64,000 nt of DNA from an uncultured Oscillospiraceae bacterium (GCA_947588955.1 CANPYX010000001.1:1-64000); one strand, 5' to 3'; shown: positions 44,649 to 53,737, counted from the stretch's first letter. Notes: a model not told the origin generated them from the letters alone. Program-made: numbers and translations.

Positions 44649-45694
44649 TGGTAGTCCTCCAATCTCCATTCGTCGTGCCAGTCGATGACGGGCCTCTCCC
44701 CCTCAAAGCGGATGGGCAGCCAGACGTACCGGGCCCGGGAGGTGTCCAGCCGGTCGTCCCCGATCCAGCCGGGGTCCGTGACATCTCCCCGGAACTCCGG
44801 GTCAAAGATTCTCTGAAAGAACTTTTTGTACTCCTGATAGTCCCACTCCATGTGGTCCGGGATCCAACGGTCCGCCATGGCAATGTACAGGTCCCGCTTT
44901 CCGGGAACCTTGAAGACGCTGGATATCTGGGAGTGGAAGGAGGTGTCGGTGGGATCCCCCGGGTGGGGATTCCCCAGGACTGTGTATGGCCCGTGCCAGG
45001 TGTCTGCCACCGCCGTCTCGCTGGGGTTTGGTTTGTAGCCGGTAGTGCCGGAGGTCAGCAGGTAGTGCTTTCCCCGCCGCATAAAGTGGGCCGTGGCTTC
45101 CCGGACGAAGGGCGGGCCCTCATGGTGGGGAAAGTGGGTGCTGTAATACCCGGTCACGCCGGTGTAGTCCTCGGTCAGGTCCGCGCAGACGGTCTCCGAG
45201 TGCACCCTTTCGAAATAGTAGTACCCCTTCCCGTCGGAGGCGGCGGTCAGGTCGAAGTCCCCGGCGCTCATTCCCAAGGGGTGCAGGCCTGTCCGCACGA
45301 TGGTATAGGGTCCTAATATGTTATCAGCGGTCAGAATTGTGGAGGCCTGCCCGCCGTCTTTCTCCATGATCTTCAGCCAGCAGACATATTTTTTCGTCCG
45401 GGCGTTATAGAGGATGTGCGGCCGGTCCATCATGGATGAGGGATGGAGCGGCGAGGCCGTGTTATCCATCACTGGGGGGATGATGAGTCCCTTATCCTCC
45501 CAGTTGTAGAGATCCCGGGAGGCGTAGCACCGGACACCCCAGTGCCAGATGCCGTTTTTGCCGTCGGTCCGCTCCTTGTTCTCGCCGTACCAGTAGTAGA
45601 TGCCGTCCACAGTGATGATACTGCCTCCGTGGGCCTGGATGGGCTTCCCCTCCGTGTCCAGCCATTCTTGTCCCGGATAAAAGGCATTGTACAT
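44645..45694 (-). CDS. GH43-like five-bladed propeller glycosidase
   Basis: 349 residues, single domain. It begins MYNAFYPGQEWLDTEGKPIQ followed by AHGGSII, with YYWYGENK and DRPHILYN motifs. This HGG start is typical of the GH43 subfamilies containing exo-beta-1,3-galactanase-like enzymes, where the standard N-terminal Asp base is missing. It differs clearly from the two multi-domain GH43 proteins in the window. Start at 45694 follows GGAGGGAACAATC. It lies 17 nt after the GH5-like gene. Confidence 0.8.
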   Translation of the reverse strand: MYNAFYPGQEWLDTEGKPIQAHGGSIITVDGIYYWYGENKERTDGKNGIWHWGVRCYASRDLYNWEDKGLIIPPVMDNTASPLHPSSMMDRPHILYNARTKKYVCWLKIMEKDGGQASTILTADNILGPYTIVRTGLHPLGMSAGDFDLTAASDGKGYYYFERVHSETVCADLTEDYTGVTGYYSTHFPHHEGPPFVREATAHFMRRGKHYLLTSGTTGYKPNPSETAVADTWHGPYTVLGNPHPGDPTDTSFHSQISSVFKVPGKRDLYIAMADRWIPDHMEWDYQEYKKFFQRIFDPEFRGDVTDPGWIGDDRLDTSRARYVWLPIRFEGERPVIDWHDEWRLEDYQ

Positions 45695-45711
45695 GATTGT
45701 TCCCTCCAAAA

Positions 45712-47238
45712 TCAGTGGTTTTTCCTGGTGAGCACCGCCATCCAGGGCCTCTCGGGCAGTTTGACCGTCACCTGCCTGTGGACGTTGCGCATTTGGACCT
45801 CCCGCGTCATGTTCCAGGTGTCGATTACCTCTACAGTATACCTTTCCCTGTCCGGAAGGTCAAACTGCAGCTGCCCGAAGGTCTGGATGTCGCAGTAGAC
45901 GAGAAACACTTCGTCACCGCACCGGCCCCGATATTGGACCTGGCCGTCCAAAAAACGCTCACGTTCCACGGGTTCCATGGCGAGAACGCGCTCATAGTAG
46001 ACACGCATCCCCTGGGGGACGGAGGCCAGAAGCTTCTCCATCTCCTCTGGGCTTTTGCCCCGGACGGCACAGAACCCCGCTTTCTCCGGCTCCAGGGGTC
46101 CTGGCAGCCCGTCCATGATCTCACGGAGGAAAGCGATCCGGGCCACGCTCTCGCCCCGCAGCTTTCCTCCTTTGGACCAGAACACGATCTTCTCGGGGTC
46201 CTTTTCATTCAAAAACGTCTCCCCATGGGTGCAGTATCCGCCCAGCGCCATGGTGCGCCAGAAGCGGGCGGTCAGCTCCTTGCCGGACAGACTTCCCCAC
46301 AACTCTCCCAAATTGCCCTCATAGCCGCACTCGTCGATGAGCACGGGCTTGCGGTATTTCTCCAGCCACTCCGGGATACGGTACAATTGGCCTGTTTGAA
46401 GGGAAACGTGGGTGGTGCAGGGCCTCTCATGAGGCCACGGAGAAATGCAGTGATGATTTCCGATGAGGTGACGGAAAGGGTCGTGCTCCGCAACGAATTC
46501 CTCGATGACATACCAGTCCTCCATTGTCTTGGCGGACATTACGTCATACTCATTGGCCAGACTCCACCAGATATTGGGATAAGCCGCGAAGCGGCAGAGG
46601 ACATAGTCCAGATACCGCAGGTCATCCTCCCTGCTCATGGAGGAGAAGCCCCAGCAGTCGTAGGGGTGGAAGAGGATCAGGTCCACCTGGAAGCCCATAT
46701 CGAACATCTGGCAAAGGCGCCTGTCGAATCGGTCCCAGAACGCAAAACAGGGCCGGGAGGTGTCCCAGGTTCCGTCCTCCCGACGTTCAAAGGCGAATAA
46801 TTCCGGTTCGTTTTCATTGTAGAGAAAGTGCTTGGGGAATACGCACAGGCGGATTTTGTTGAAGGGGGTATTTTTCAGGGTCTCCAGAGTCTCGTCAATA
46901 AGGCTGTCCGGCTGGTGCATCAGGGCGTAGACCGTAGTCCCGTAGGTACGACAGAGCATACCGTCCGTATACTCAAGATGCGTTCCCACAGCCCGGACCG
47001 GGCCGTGATGTTCCTCCCGGGCGGGGAGCACTTCCAGAACACCGCTGTCGAAGGCGGCGCCCCGGATCTCATAGGTGTACACCCCCTCACTCAGGGGCAG
47101 GAAACGAATCTTCACCGTGTTTTCGGATGCCCGAAAGCCACGGACAGTGACAGTTTCGCCTTCCTTTGTGAATAGAGCCTCCATATCGCCGGTGCCGGGA
47201 ATGGACAGCTCCATCATCTCATACTGGTATGCGTGCAT
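45712..47238 (-). CDS. GH5-like (DUF5060/DUF5605-type) glycosidase
   Basis: 508 residues, cytoplasmic. An N-terminal beta-sandwich (about 1-75), a TIM barrel (about 85-400) and a C-terminal beta domain. Probable catalytic glutamates are Glu230 (WSLANEYDV) and Glu303 (LIDECGYEG), the usual clan A positions after strands 4 and 7. The domain set resembles uncharacterised DUF5060-DUF4038-DUF5605 proteins; substrate unknown. Its AAAAAGGAGCC ribosome binding site directly follows the terminator T-run of the lipoprotein gene, leaving no room for a separate promoter. Confidence 0.78.
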   Translation of the reverse strand: MHAYQYEMMELSIPGTGDMEALFTKEGETVTVRGFRASENTVKIRFLPLSEGVYTYEIRGAAFDSGVLEVLPAREEHHGPVRAVGTHLEYTDGMLCRTYGTTVYALMHQPDSLIDETLETLKNTPFNKIRLCVFPKHFLYNENEPELFAFERREDGTWDTSRPCFAFWDRFDRRLCQMFDMGFQVDLILFHPYDCWGFSSMSREDDLRYLDYVLCRFAAYPNIWWSLANEYDVMSAKTMEDWYVIEEFVAEHDPFRHLIGNHHCISPWPHERPCTTHVSLQTGQLYRIPEWLEKYRKPVLIDECGYEGNLGELWGSLSGKELTARFWRTMALGGYCTHGETFLNEKDPEKIVFWSKGGKLRGESVARIAFLREIMDGLPGPLEPEKAGFCAVRGKSPEEMEKLLASVPQGMRVYYERVLAMEPVERERFLDGQVQYRGRCGDEVFLVYCDIQTFGQLQFDLPDRERYTVEVIDTWNMTREVQMRNVHRQVTVKLPERPWMAVLTRKNH

Positions 47239-47256
47239 AATGGCTCCTTTTTAAAA

Positions 47257-47279
47257 AAGGGCGCGGAGACCGCGCCCTT
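47257..47279 (-). terminator. Strong terminator overlapping the next gene's leader
   Basis: A 10-bp GC-rich stem (47257-47266 with 47270-47279, AAGGGCGCGG) with a 3-nt loop is followed on the minus strand by six Ts, then at once by the ribosome binding site of the GH5-like gene. It ends the lipoprotein transcript; expression of the genes beyond would need read-through. Confidence 0.8.
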
Positions 47280-47309
47280 CAAAGTTTTTTGTATGTATTA
47301 TGTTTTGTC

Positions 47310-48575
47310 TTACTCGGTGACCATATTGAGGGTGGTATTCACATCGCCGAAGACCTCAATGCCCGTGGCAGCGTAGTCCATGGAGACACCATAGGGAGCG
47401 GTAGCAATGTCGCCGGCCGTGTTGAAATGGACGGTGATAACATAGCTCTCCATGTCGATGTCGTAGCTATCTGCAGTATCGATGTCAAGCTCACTGCCGA
47501 AAGCGGAGGCATAGATGCGGGCCGTGCCGTCGTCATAAAGCTCGCAGATGAGGTCACCCATAACGTCAGCACCGGGAACTGCGATCTCTCCCTTGTAGAG
47601 ATAAGCGATGTTTTTGGCTGCGCCTACCACATTCATGATTACCTCGGTGCCGTCAGTAGAGGTGTAGGTGTAAGTGCCGTCCTCGTTTTTGGTGACGGTG
47701 GCACCGTTGTCAGACTCGGATGAGGGTGTAAGGGTGATCTCGCTCTGATCCTCGTTCATGGAGTAGGTGCCATCCACGAACATGATGACGGCGTCGTTGT
47801 ACTTGCCGTTGACCAGCAAATCAAGGGTGGCGGTCTCGTCGTTAGGGTCGATGAGGCTCAGGAGGGGCGTGGCGATCTCGCCATCGTAGTCGGACTTCAG
47901 AGCGGAGGTCTCGGGATCCACATCCCGGGCGTACACGGCGTTGCCGCCGCCGATACCGGTGATGGCCTCCATATCCTCGTAGAGGTTGTCACCGTCGAAG
48001 GCGCAGGTGTCCACCAAGTTGCCGTCCATGTCGTAGAAATTGATGGCGTAGGGGGCGGTGCCGACAGGAGGCGTGGCACCTTCTCCGGCGCTTGTAACTG
48101 CCTCACGGCTGGGCCAGCAAGCATACTCGGTCTCCTGCTCCACCACCTCATAGGTGCCGCTGAAGGTAATCTGGTTCATGGCAAATCCGGCATAGTAGAC
48201 AGCGCCGAGGCCCTGGATCTCCGGGTAGAAGTGGAAGAAGTAAGTCATGATCATCCCACCCGCATCATAGCTGTAGCCGTAGTAACTGTCCACGATTTTC
48301 TCGGCAGGGCTCAGATCCGCCTTGGGGTCCGTAGCGGTGTCTGTGGCATCTCCGATGTCACCTGTATCGGAAGGTTCCGCTGTGTCGCCAGTATCGGTGG
48401 TATCGCCGGTGTCAGGAGCAGTAGTATCAGGAGTGCTGTTCTCAGGGGCGGTGGTGCCAGTGGTGTTTGTGGTGTCGTTGTCTTTCGTGGTGTCCTTGTC
48501 CTGATTCCCGCCGCATCCGGCGAGAAGAGAGACACAAAGGGTAAGTGCTAAAACGATGGCAAAATACTTTTTCAT
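47310..48575 (-). CDS. Lipoprotein of unknown function
   Basis: 421 residues. A signal peptide ends in the lipobox LLAGC (Cys21). Residues about 22-88 are a Thr/Asp/Pro-rich linker of low complexity (TGDTTDTGDTAEPSDTGDI), as in surface proteins crossing the wall. The remainder has about three loosely similar beta-rich segments (DGTYSMNEDQSEITLTP, later SYDIDMESYVITVHF). I recognise no enzyme motif. It has the same operator-promoter as the sugar-binding protein and two GH operons, so it probably serves glycan capture. GAAGGAGGATCATT precedes the ATG. Confidence 0.75.
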   Translation of the reverse strand: MKKYFAIVLALTLCVSLLAGCGGNQDKDTTKDNDTTNTTGTTAPENSTPDTTAPDTGDTTDTGDTAEPSDTGDIGDATDTATDPKADLSPAEKIVDSYYGYSYDAGGMIMTYFFHFYPEIQGLGAVYYAGFAMNQITFSGTYEVVEQETEYACWPSREAVTSAGEGATPPVGTAPYAINFYDMDGNLVDTCAFDGDNLYEDMEAITGIGGGNAVYARDVDPETSALKSDYDGEIATPLLSLIDPNDETATLDLLVNGKYNDAVIMFVDGTYSMNEDQSEITLTPSSESDNGATVTKNEDGTYTYTSTDGTEVIMNVVGAAKNIAYLYKGEIAVPGADVMGDLICELYDDGTARIYASAFGSELDIDTADSYDIDMESYVITVHFNTAGDIATAPYGVSMDYAATGIEVFGDVNTTLNMVTE

Positions 48576-48613
48576 AATGATCCTCCTTCAAAATGTTTTC
48601 TGGGGATGTTCAC

Positions 48614-48676
48614 ATTATGACAGAATCGCCATCAAAAGTCTTTCAGAAATCCGACATAAAGTACAACAAACCCGTT
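48614..48676 (-). promoter_or_regulatory. Regulon operator B and promoter (lipoprotein gene)
   Basis: On the minus strand a perfect GTCGGATT (48648-48655) begins 36 nt before an extended -10, TGT-CATAAT (hexamer 48614-48619). A degenerate partner, AACGGGTT (48669-48676), lies 21 bp upstream, inside the terminator of the neighbouring gene. Confidence 0.65.
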
Positions 48677-48698
48677 CAGATGGAGAACGGGTTTGTTG
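48664..48698 (-). terminator. Terminator after the binding-protein gene
   Basis: A perfect 14-bp stem (48664-48677 with 48685-48698, CAACAAACCCGTTC) with a 7-nt loop lies 15 nt past the stop. The T-tract is modest. Confidence 0.7.
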
Positions 48699-48712
48699 AT
48701 ACTATTGTCCAA

Positions 48713-50218
48713 TCACTGCTCCGCAAGAAAAGCATCCAACTGGCGCTGTTTTTCGGCGATGACCGTATCAATACCCGCCTCCTTCAACGCGGATATGAAC
48801 TCCGGGTATACCGCGTCCGTGTCCACGCACCCGCTCTCCAGCACCGGAAGATACCGATTCAGAACCTGCTGAACAAGCTCCCGCTCCACGGTGACGGAAG
48901 TGGAGTCAAAGGAGAACGCGGCGTACTCCATACCCACGGGGACAGCCCCGGCGCTGTATGCCTCCTGCTCCCGCCACAGCTCATCGGAGCCCATGTAGTA
49001 CCGCAGAGACTGGTTCCCATAAAGGCCCAAAGGATTTACATAATCCACGTTGTTTCGGTCCTTCCCTTCCGGGTAGGCAATGATACCGGTCTCATCATTC
49101 TGAATGACGTAATTCTCTCCTTCCGTACCCCAGGCAAGGAGGTTCACAATACGCGCATCGGTGTACATCATATTCAGAAAAGTCATGGCAGCCTCCGGTT
49201 CCTGGGCGGTATTGGGGATGACCCAGCGGATATCTGTTCTGGAATTGTTGGGGCCGTAGCCGACAGGGCCAGTCCTGAGACAGACCACCTTTTCCCCAAC
49301 TGCGTCGTCGGTGAACATGCCGGGTGTGCTGCTCAGAGGAACGCTGAGGACGGCGCCGCTTTTCAGAAGCTCCGTTGCCTCGGTCCCTGTGTAGGCGGCA
49401 TCCGGGCGGATGTATCCAGCCTCATACCAGCTGTGCATCCATTCAAGGAACGTCCGATACCGCTCCGTCTCAAAGAAATCCACCAGTGTCCTGCCGTCTT
49501 CGGAAAGCACACCGGAATTTACAGAATCGCTGACTGCTTGGAATGGTGGATTGGACCAGATATATCCCAAGGAGGAAAAGCTCCTCCCAGCAGTGATCTG
49601 CCCGAAGGGGCAAGCGTTCGGGTACAACGCTTTCAGTTTGGCGAAGAGGGCATCCAGTTCCTCCATAGTGTAGATGCGTTCCGAATCAAAATTGATCTCA
49701 GCCTGCCGTAAGTAACGTTCCGGGATCCAAAGGCCGCTGCCGCTGCCGTGAAACTCTTGAATCGCATTTAACCCATAGAGAACTCCGTCCAAGGCAGCAC
49801 CACCTGTCACGTCCGTGCCGTTTTCCTGAAGCTTCAGAATACCCGGGGCATACTCCGTCAGAAGATCATCCAGAGGCGTCAGGGAACCGCTGGTCACATA
49901 GCCCGTTATGTCCACGTAATTCAAAACCATCAGGTCCACCCGCTCCCCCTGGCTCAGCCACACGGGATACTCCGAGGCGGCCCGCACCGCGTCCACCGTC
50001 CGGAAGCTGACCCGGAATCCGGCCTCCCGGGCTGTGATCTCGTTGATGGCCTTCTCCACGCGGGGAAGGCCGTCCAGCCGGGAGGTTCCCATTGTCTGGA
50101 AGGTCATGACCACAGTGGGCAGATCCTTTCCCTCCGCCCCGCCGTCACCCGGGACGCAGGAGGCGGTGGAAACGGTGAGAACGGCGCACAATACCGCAAG
50201 CATTATTTTTCTGAACAT
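48713..50218 (-). CDS. Sugar-binding lipoprotein (ABC solute-binding, family 1 type)
   Basis: 501 residues. The signal peptide ends in a lipobox with Cys21 (TVSTASC). The body has the family style: VDLMVLNYVD, YTMEELDALFAKLKALYPN, ALDGVLYGLNAIQEF and TAQEPEAAMTFLNMMYTD. The start at 50218 is preferred because GGGGGA lies about 8 nt upstream; ATG at 50239 is in frame. It follows the response regulator (37-nt gap), so it probably belongs to the sensor kinase operon. It may deliver sugar to the permeases at 52806-54703 or act as a sensing co-receptor. Confidence 0.85.
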   Translation of the reverse strand: MFRKIMLAVLCAVLTVSTASCVPGDGGAEGKDLPTVVMTFQTMGTSRLDGLPRVEKAINEITAREAGFRVSFRTVDAVRAASEYPVWLSQGERVDLMVLNYVDITGYVTSGSLTPLDDLLTEYAPGILKLQENGTDVTGGAALDGVLYGLNAIQEFHGSGSGLWIPERYLRQAEINFDSERIYTMEELDALFAKLKALYPNACPFGQITAGRSFSSLGYIWSNPPFQAVSDSVNSGVLSEDGRTLVDFFETERYRTFLEWMHSWYEAGYIRPDAAYTGTEATELLKSGAVLSVPLSSTPGMFTDDAVGEKVVCLRTGPVGYGPNNSRTDIRWVIPNTAQEPEAAMTFLNMMYTDARIVNLLAWGTEGENYVIQNDETGIIAYPEGKDRNNVDYVNPLGLYGNQSLRYYMGSDELWREQEAYSAGAVPVGMEYAAFSFDSTSVTVERELVQQVLNRYLPVLESGCVDTDAVYPEFISALKEAGIDTVIAEKQRQLDAFLAEQ

Positions 50219-50255
50219 GGCGGTCATCCCCCGCTTCAAAATTCCTCATCAGCCT

Positions 50256-51023
50256 TTATTTCTGATGGCGTTTCTGGTAATCTCTCGGCGTGCATCCGTA
50301 GACCTTCTTGAACTGCTCGCTGAAATAGGAGTAGTTGGAGTAGCCCACGCTCCCGGAAACGGCGGCGATGCTCATATCGCCCTTCTTGAGAAGCTCACCT
50401 GCCAGCGCCATGCGGCGCTCCAAAATTATGTCCGGGATGCTCTTGCCGTACTTCTTCTTGAAGATGCGGGTCAGATGGTCAGGGCTCACGTAGGCCAGTG
50501 CAGACAACTGACGGACGGACAGCTCTTCGTCCAAATGGGAGGCAATGTAGTCCATTGCGATACCGGCAGCATCGGACCCTGTACGGTTTTTCTGAGCAAC
50601 AGAGTCCACATACTGCCGCCCCAGATTCTCCATCATGGTCCGTCTGCTCCGCTCCTCCGCTCGACCGATGGCGTTTTTCAATATTTCCGTCAAGGCATCG
50701 TACCGCACGGGCTTGAGCACATAGTCCAGGCAGTTGAGGCTCACTGCCTGGCGGGCGAAGTCGAACTCATCGTGGCAGGAGAGGATCACGCATTGGGTGC
50801 CGGGACTGTGTTTGTTAACATAGTCCACCAGCTGCAGACCGCTTCCGTCAGGCATCTCGATGTCACAGAGAAGCACGTCGATGAAGCTCCCCTGAAACGC
50901 CTCCAGGGCCTGGTTATAGCTGTAGGCCTTCATAACGGCGTCAAAGCTCAGCTGCTCCCAATCTACCCCGTCCAGTATCCCCTGCACGGCAAACATCTCA
51001 TCGTCTACGATCAACAGCTTCAT
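50256..51023 (-). CDS. YesN-like response regulator, AraC-type DNA binding
   Basis: 255 residues. The receiver domain (1-120) has the acidic pair in LLIVDDEM, phospho-acceptor Asp54 (LLCDIEMPDGSG) and the Lys of YVLKPV. The last ~100 residues are an AraC-type double helix-turn-helix (LSVRQLSALAYVSPDHLTRI, then VSGSVGYSNYSYFSEQFKK). In this family such regulators bind direct repeats near -40 to activate sugar genes. The four GTCGGATT repeats in the window have exactly that geometry. The start overlaps the kinase stop (ATGA). Confidence 0.92.
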   Translation of the reverse strand: MKLLIVDDEMFAVQGILDGVDWEQLSFDAVMKAYSYNQALEAFQGSFIDVLLCDIEMPDGSGLQLVDYVNKHSPGTQCVILSCHDEFDFARQAVSLNCLDYVLKPVRYDALTEILKNAIGRAEERSRRTMMENLGRQYVDSVAQKNRTGSDAAGIAMDYIASHLDEELSVRQLSALAYVSPDHLTRIFKKKYGKSIPDIILERRMALAGELLKKGDMSIAAVSGSVGYSNYSYFSEQFKKVYGCTPRDYQKRHQK

Positions 51024-52714
51024 AATGTTTCCTCCCTGTACGGTATTTTCAGGATCATACTGGTGCCCTGATCCGGTGCGCTGACGATATCAAAGCTGGC
51101 CTTCTCCCCATAGAAGAGCTCGACGCGGCGCATGCTGTTCCAGATACCGATATGCCGGTTCCCCGCCGGATCCACGTAGGGCTCGCCCTTCTGGAGCTTA
51201 TCCAAAATCTCCGGCGCGATGCCGTTGCCGCTGTCGCTGACGGCTATGAGCATCCGGTCCCCCTCTTTTTTGATGTCCATGAGTATCTCCACGGTCTTAC
51301 CCGGGCTCAGGGCGTGCTTCATGGAGTTCTCCACGAAGTTTTCTATGAGCAGAGGGGGGATCAGCGCCCTCTCACAGGGTGACTGGACCTTGCAGGTGTA
51401 ATGGAAAGCTCCCGGATGGCGGATGGACTGGATCTCCACATAGTTCCGGATAAACTCGATCTCCTGGCTCACAGGGACGAAGTCGTCGTTTTTCCGAAGG
51501 ACATACCGGAAATACTTTACCAGAAGATAGGAGTAATCCTGTATGCGCTGATAATCTTTTGATTGAGCCAGGGCAAAGATAAGGTTATAAGAGTTCAAAA
51601 GCATGTGGGGGTTGACCTGGAGCCGCAGATTGTCAAGCTCCGTGCGGACAAGCTGGACCTCCCGCTCATGTGCCCGTTTGCGTGTCCCCGCGCTCTGATC
51701 GTAGGAGTCAAAAAGCATCAGGATCTCGTCGCTGTACCGCTTGCTCCGCTCGTTGATCCTATAATCCTCATCCCCGTCCCGCAATCTGTTGAGCGCCTGG
51801 GTCAGTCTGTCCACGGGCTCCAGCATCTCGATGCGCAGGACCTTCCAGATCAGCGGCAGCAGCGCCAGACACCCAAGAGAAAGCAGCAGAAGTATCCACT
51901 CAATGAGCGGGACGGTCTTCATCACGTTGAACCGGCTGTATCGGATGCAAACGGCAAGGCCGGTGCGCTCCGAATACCATGTGATGGACTCTTCCCGGAT
52001 GCTATCGCGAGTCAGCGCATCGAAGTCACGGCTGACGCTCCCCGCCGATCCGTCCCCGTAAAGGGCACTGACGCTACGGGCTCCCCGGATGTAAACCGAA
52101 CCACGGTCGTCCCAGGACTCCCGCAGCGCGTTGTAGACGCACTCAGCGGCGTCGGTGAGGAAGCCGATCCCGCATCCCCGGTACACGTAGGTCCTACATA
52201 TGTAATCCCGCCCTCCGACAGTCCGGAGCTCAAAACGCATTGGTTCCTGTTCCGCAGCAAGCTTCTCCACAAGAGCCTTCGTCCGGTCCCGCTCCGGCAC
52301 GTCCAGAGCGCCGCCGTAGTAGTTCACATATGTCCTGCCGCTGCCGCAGTCATAGAGGTACACAAACCCCGGCAGCTCCAGATGGGAGTACCAGCGGCCC
52401 AGATCCCCTATCATGTCGTAGGCTGTCATGGGGTCTGCAAGACCGCCGACATCGTTTATTTCGGTGAGATACCGGAGGGTGAACTCGTCGGCATAGTTCT
52501 CCACCATTGCCGCGTCCCGCTCCAATCGCTCCATCTGCAGGGACAACTCATGGAGGGCTCTCTCCTCGGATTGCTCCGCAAAACGCACCAGCACGGTAAC
52601 AGAGAGGGTGATCAGCGAGACGGAAACGGGAACGAACACCACCAGAATCAGCGTCATGATTCGAAAACGCAGATTCCGTTTCATTTTTCGGTAAAATCCT
52701 CGAAGCTTCCCCAT
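51020..52714 (-). CDS. YesM-like sensor histidine kinase
   Basis: 564 residues. Two membrane helices (about 19-43 and 268-292) flank a ~225-residue extracellular sensor. HAMP (about 293-345), a His_kinase domain with His370 in LQVNPHMLLNSYN (usual form NPHFLYN) and an ATPase domain follow (ENSMKHAL, DSGNGI, GIWNSMRRVELFYG). It senses an external sugar signal and phosphorylates the response regulator. The GGGGGAAG site precedes the ATG; the leader is only about 20 nt. Confidence 0.92.
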   Translation of the reverse strand: MGKLRGFYRKMKRNLRFRIMTLILVVFVPVSVSLITLSVTVLVRFAEQSEERALHELSLQMERLERDAAMVENYADEFTLRYLTEINDVGGLADPMTAYDMIGDLGRWYSHLELPGFVYLYDCGSGRTYVNYYGGALDVPERDRTKALVEKLAAEQEPMRFELRTVGGRDYICRTYVYRGCGIGFLTDAAECVYNALRESWDDRGSVYIRGARSVSALYGDGSAGSVSRDFDALTRDSIREESITWYSERTGLAVCIRYSRFNVMKTVPLIEWILLLLSLGCLALLPLIWKVLRIEMLEPVDRLTQALNRLRDGDEDYRINERSKRYSDEILMLFDSYDQSAGTRKRAHEREVQLVRTELDNLRLQVNPHMLLNSYNLIFALAQSKDYQRIQDYSYLLVKYFRYVLRKNDDFVPVSQEIEFIRNYVEIQSIRHPGAFHYTCKVQSPCERALIPPLLIENFVENSMKHALSPGKTVEILMDIKKEGDRMLIAVSDSGNGIAPEILDKLQKGEPYVDPAGNRHIGIWNSMRRVELFYGEKASFDIVSAPDQGTSMILKIPYREETL

Positions 52715-52740
52715 GCGCTTTTCTTCCCCCTGTTTTTCTC

Positions 52741-52746
52741 ATTATA
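52741..52746 (-). promoter_or_regulatory. Extended -10 promoter of the two-component operon
   Basis: On the minus strand TGG-TATAAT forms an extended -10 about 27 nt before the kinase start. No good -35 is visible. Confidence 0.6.
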
Positions 52747-52754
52747 CCATAAGC

Positions 52755-52793
52755 AGAAAAAGATTCCCACAAATTTAGCAGGAATCTTTTTCT
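52755..52793 (-). terminator. Terminator of the sugar ABC operon
   Basis: A perfect 13-bp stem (52755-52767 with 52781-52793, AGAAAAAGATTCC) followed by T-rich sequence on both strands lies just past the permease stop at 52806. Confidence 0.82.
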
Positions 52794-52805
52794 TTTTTTG
52801 ATTTC

Positions 52806-53720
52806 TCAGCCCTTGATGCCACCGGCGATGACACCCTTCTCCAGCTTATCCTGGAAGAAGGGGAAGGCGATGACGATGGGGGCCGTGGCCGCCACAATGA
52901 CGGCGAACTGGATAAGGTAGCGGGAGTAGTTGGGATTTGCGGAATTGAGGAAGTTGGCGTTGTCCGCCGTGATCTGCTGGATCCACAGCTGGAGAGGCCA
53001 CAAGCTCTTCTTGTTGGGGACGTAGATGGAGGCGGGCAGCCAGGAGTTCCACTGGGCCACCACGGAGTTGAGGATGATAACGTAACCCAGATTCATCGCC
53101 TGGGGCAAAGCCACCTGGAACATGGTTCGCCAGTGTCCCGCGCCGTCGATGGTGGCCGCCTCGTACATCTCACGGGGTACTCCGTTGAAGGAGTTCATCA
53201 TCATGATCATGAACATGGCGTTGGTGCATCCGGGGACGATCAGCGCCCAAGGGGTACCGACCCACCCCAACGACTTGACAACCATGTAGGTGGGAACCAT
53301 ACCGCCGGAGAAAAGCATGGTGAACATGATGAGCATGGTGACGATGGGCTTGAGCTTCGACTGCCGGGATAGGGCGTAGCCGGTGACGGTGGCCAGCAAA
53401 AAGCCCAGGCCCGTGGAGCCCACGGTGTAAACGATGGAATTGGTGAAGCCCCGGATCACGCTGGCGTTTTTGAAGATAAGCTTGAAGCCGTCCAGGGTAA
53501 AGCCTCCCACAGGCAGGATCACCAGTCCCTCATGGGCCAGAAGCGTCTTTCCGTCGGACACGGAGGACATGAGCACATGCCACATGGGGACAACGGAACA
53601 GAATGCCACCAGGGCGCACAGGGTATAGACGATCACGTCCACTATCCGATCCCCCACAGTGGGGGTCTCTACCATGTGACTCTCCCATTCCTGGGTTTTC
53701 TTCTTTTTTCTCAGTGCCAT
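52806..53720 (-). CDS. Sugar ABC transporter permease (LplC/YtcP type)
   Basis: 304 residues, six membrane spans. The EAA loop reads EMYEAATIDGAGHWRTMFQV, the ATPase contact of carbohydrate ABC permeases. The ending FPFFQDKLEKGVIAGGIKG is characteristic of the YtcP/LplC group that imports oligosaccharides. GAGGAGGTATTGAA precedes the ATG. It pairs with the permease encoded 17 nt upstream. No ATPase gene is in the operon, as usual for systems using a shared MsmX-like ATPase. Confidence 0.92.
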   Translation of the reverse strand: MALRKKKKTQEWESHMVETPTVGDRIVDVIVYTLCALVAFCSVVPMWHVLMSSVSDGKTLLAHEGLVILPVGGFTLDGFKLIFKNASVIRGFTNSIVYTVGSTGLGFLLATVTGYALSRQSKLKPIVTMLIMFTMLFSGGMVPTYMVVKSLGWVGTPWALIVPGCTNAMFMIMMMNSFNGVPREMYEAATIDGAGHWRTMFQVALPQAMNLGYVIILNSVVAQWNSWLPASIYVPNKKSLWPLQLWIQQITADNANFLNSANPNYSRYLIQFAVIVAATAPIVIAFPFFQDKLEKGVIAGGIKG

Positions 53721-53737
53721 TTCAATACCTCCTCGTA

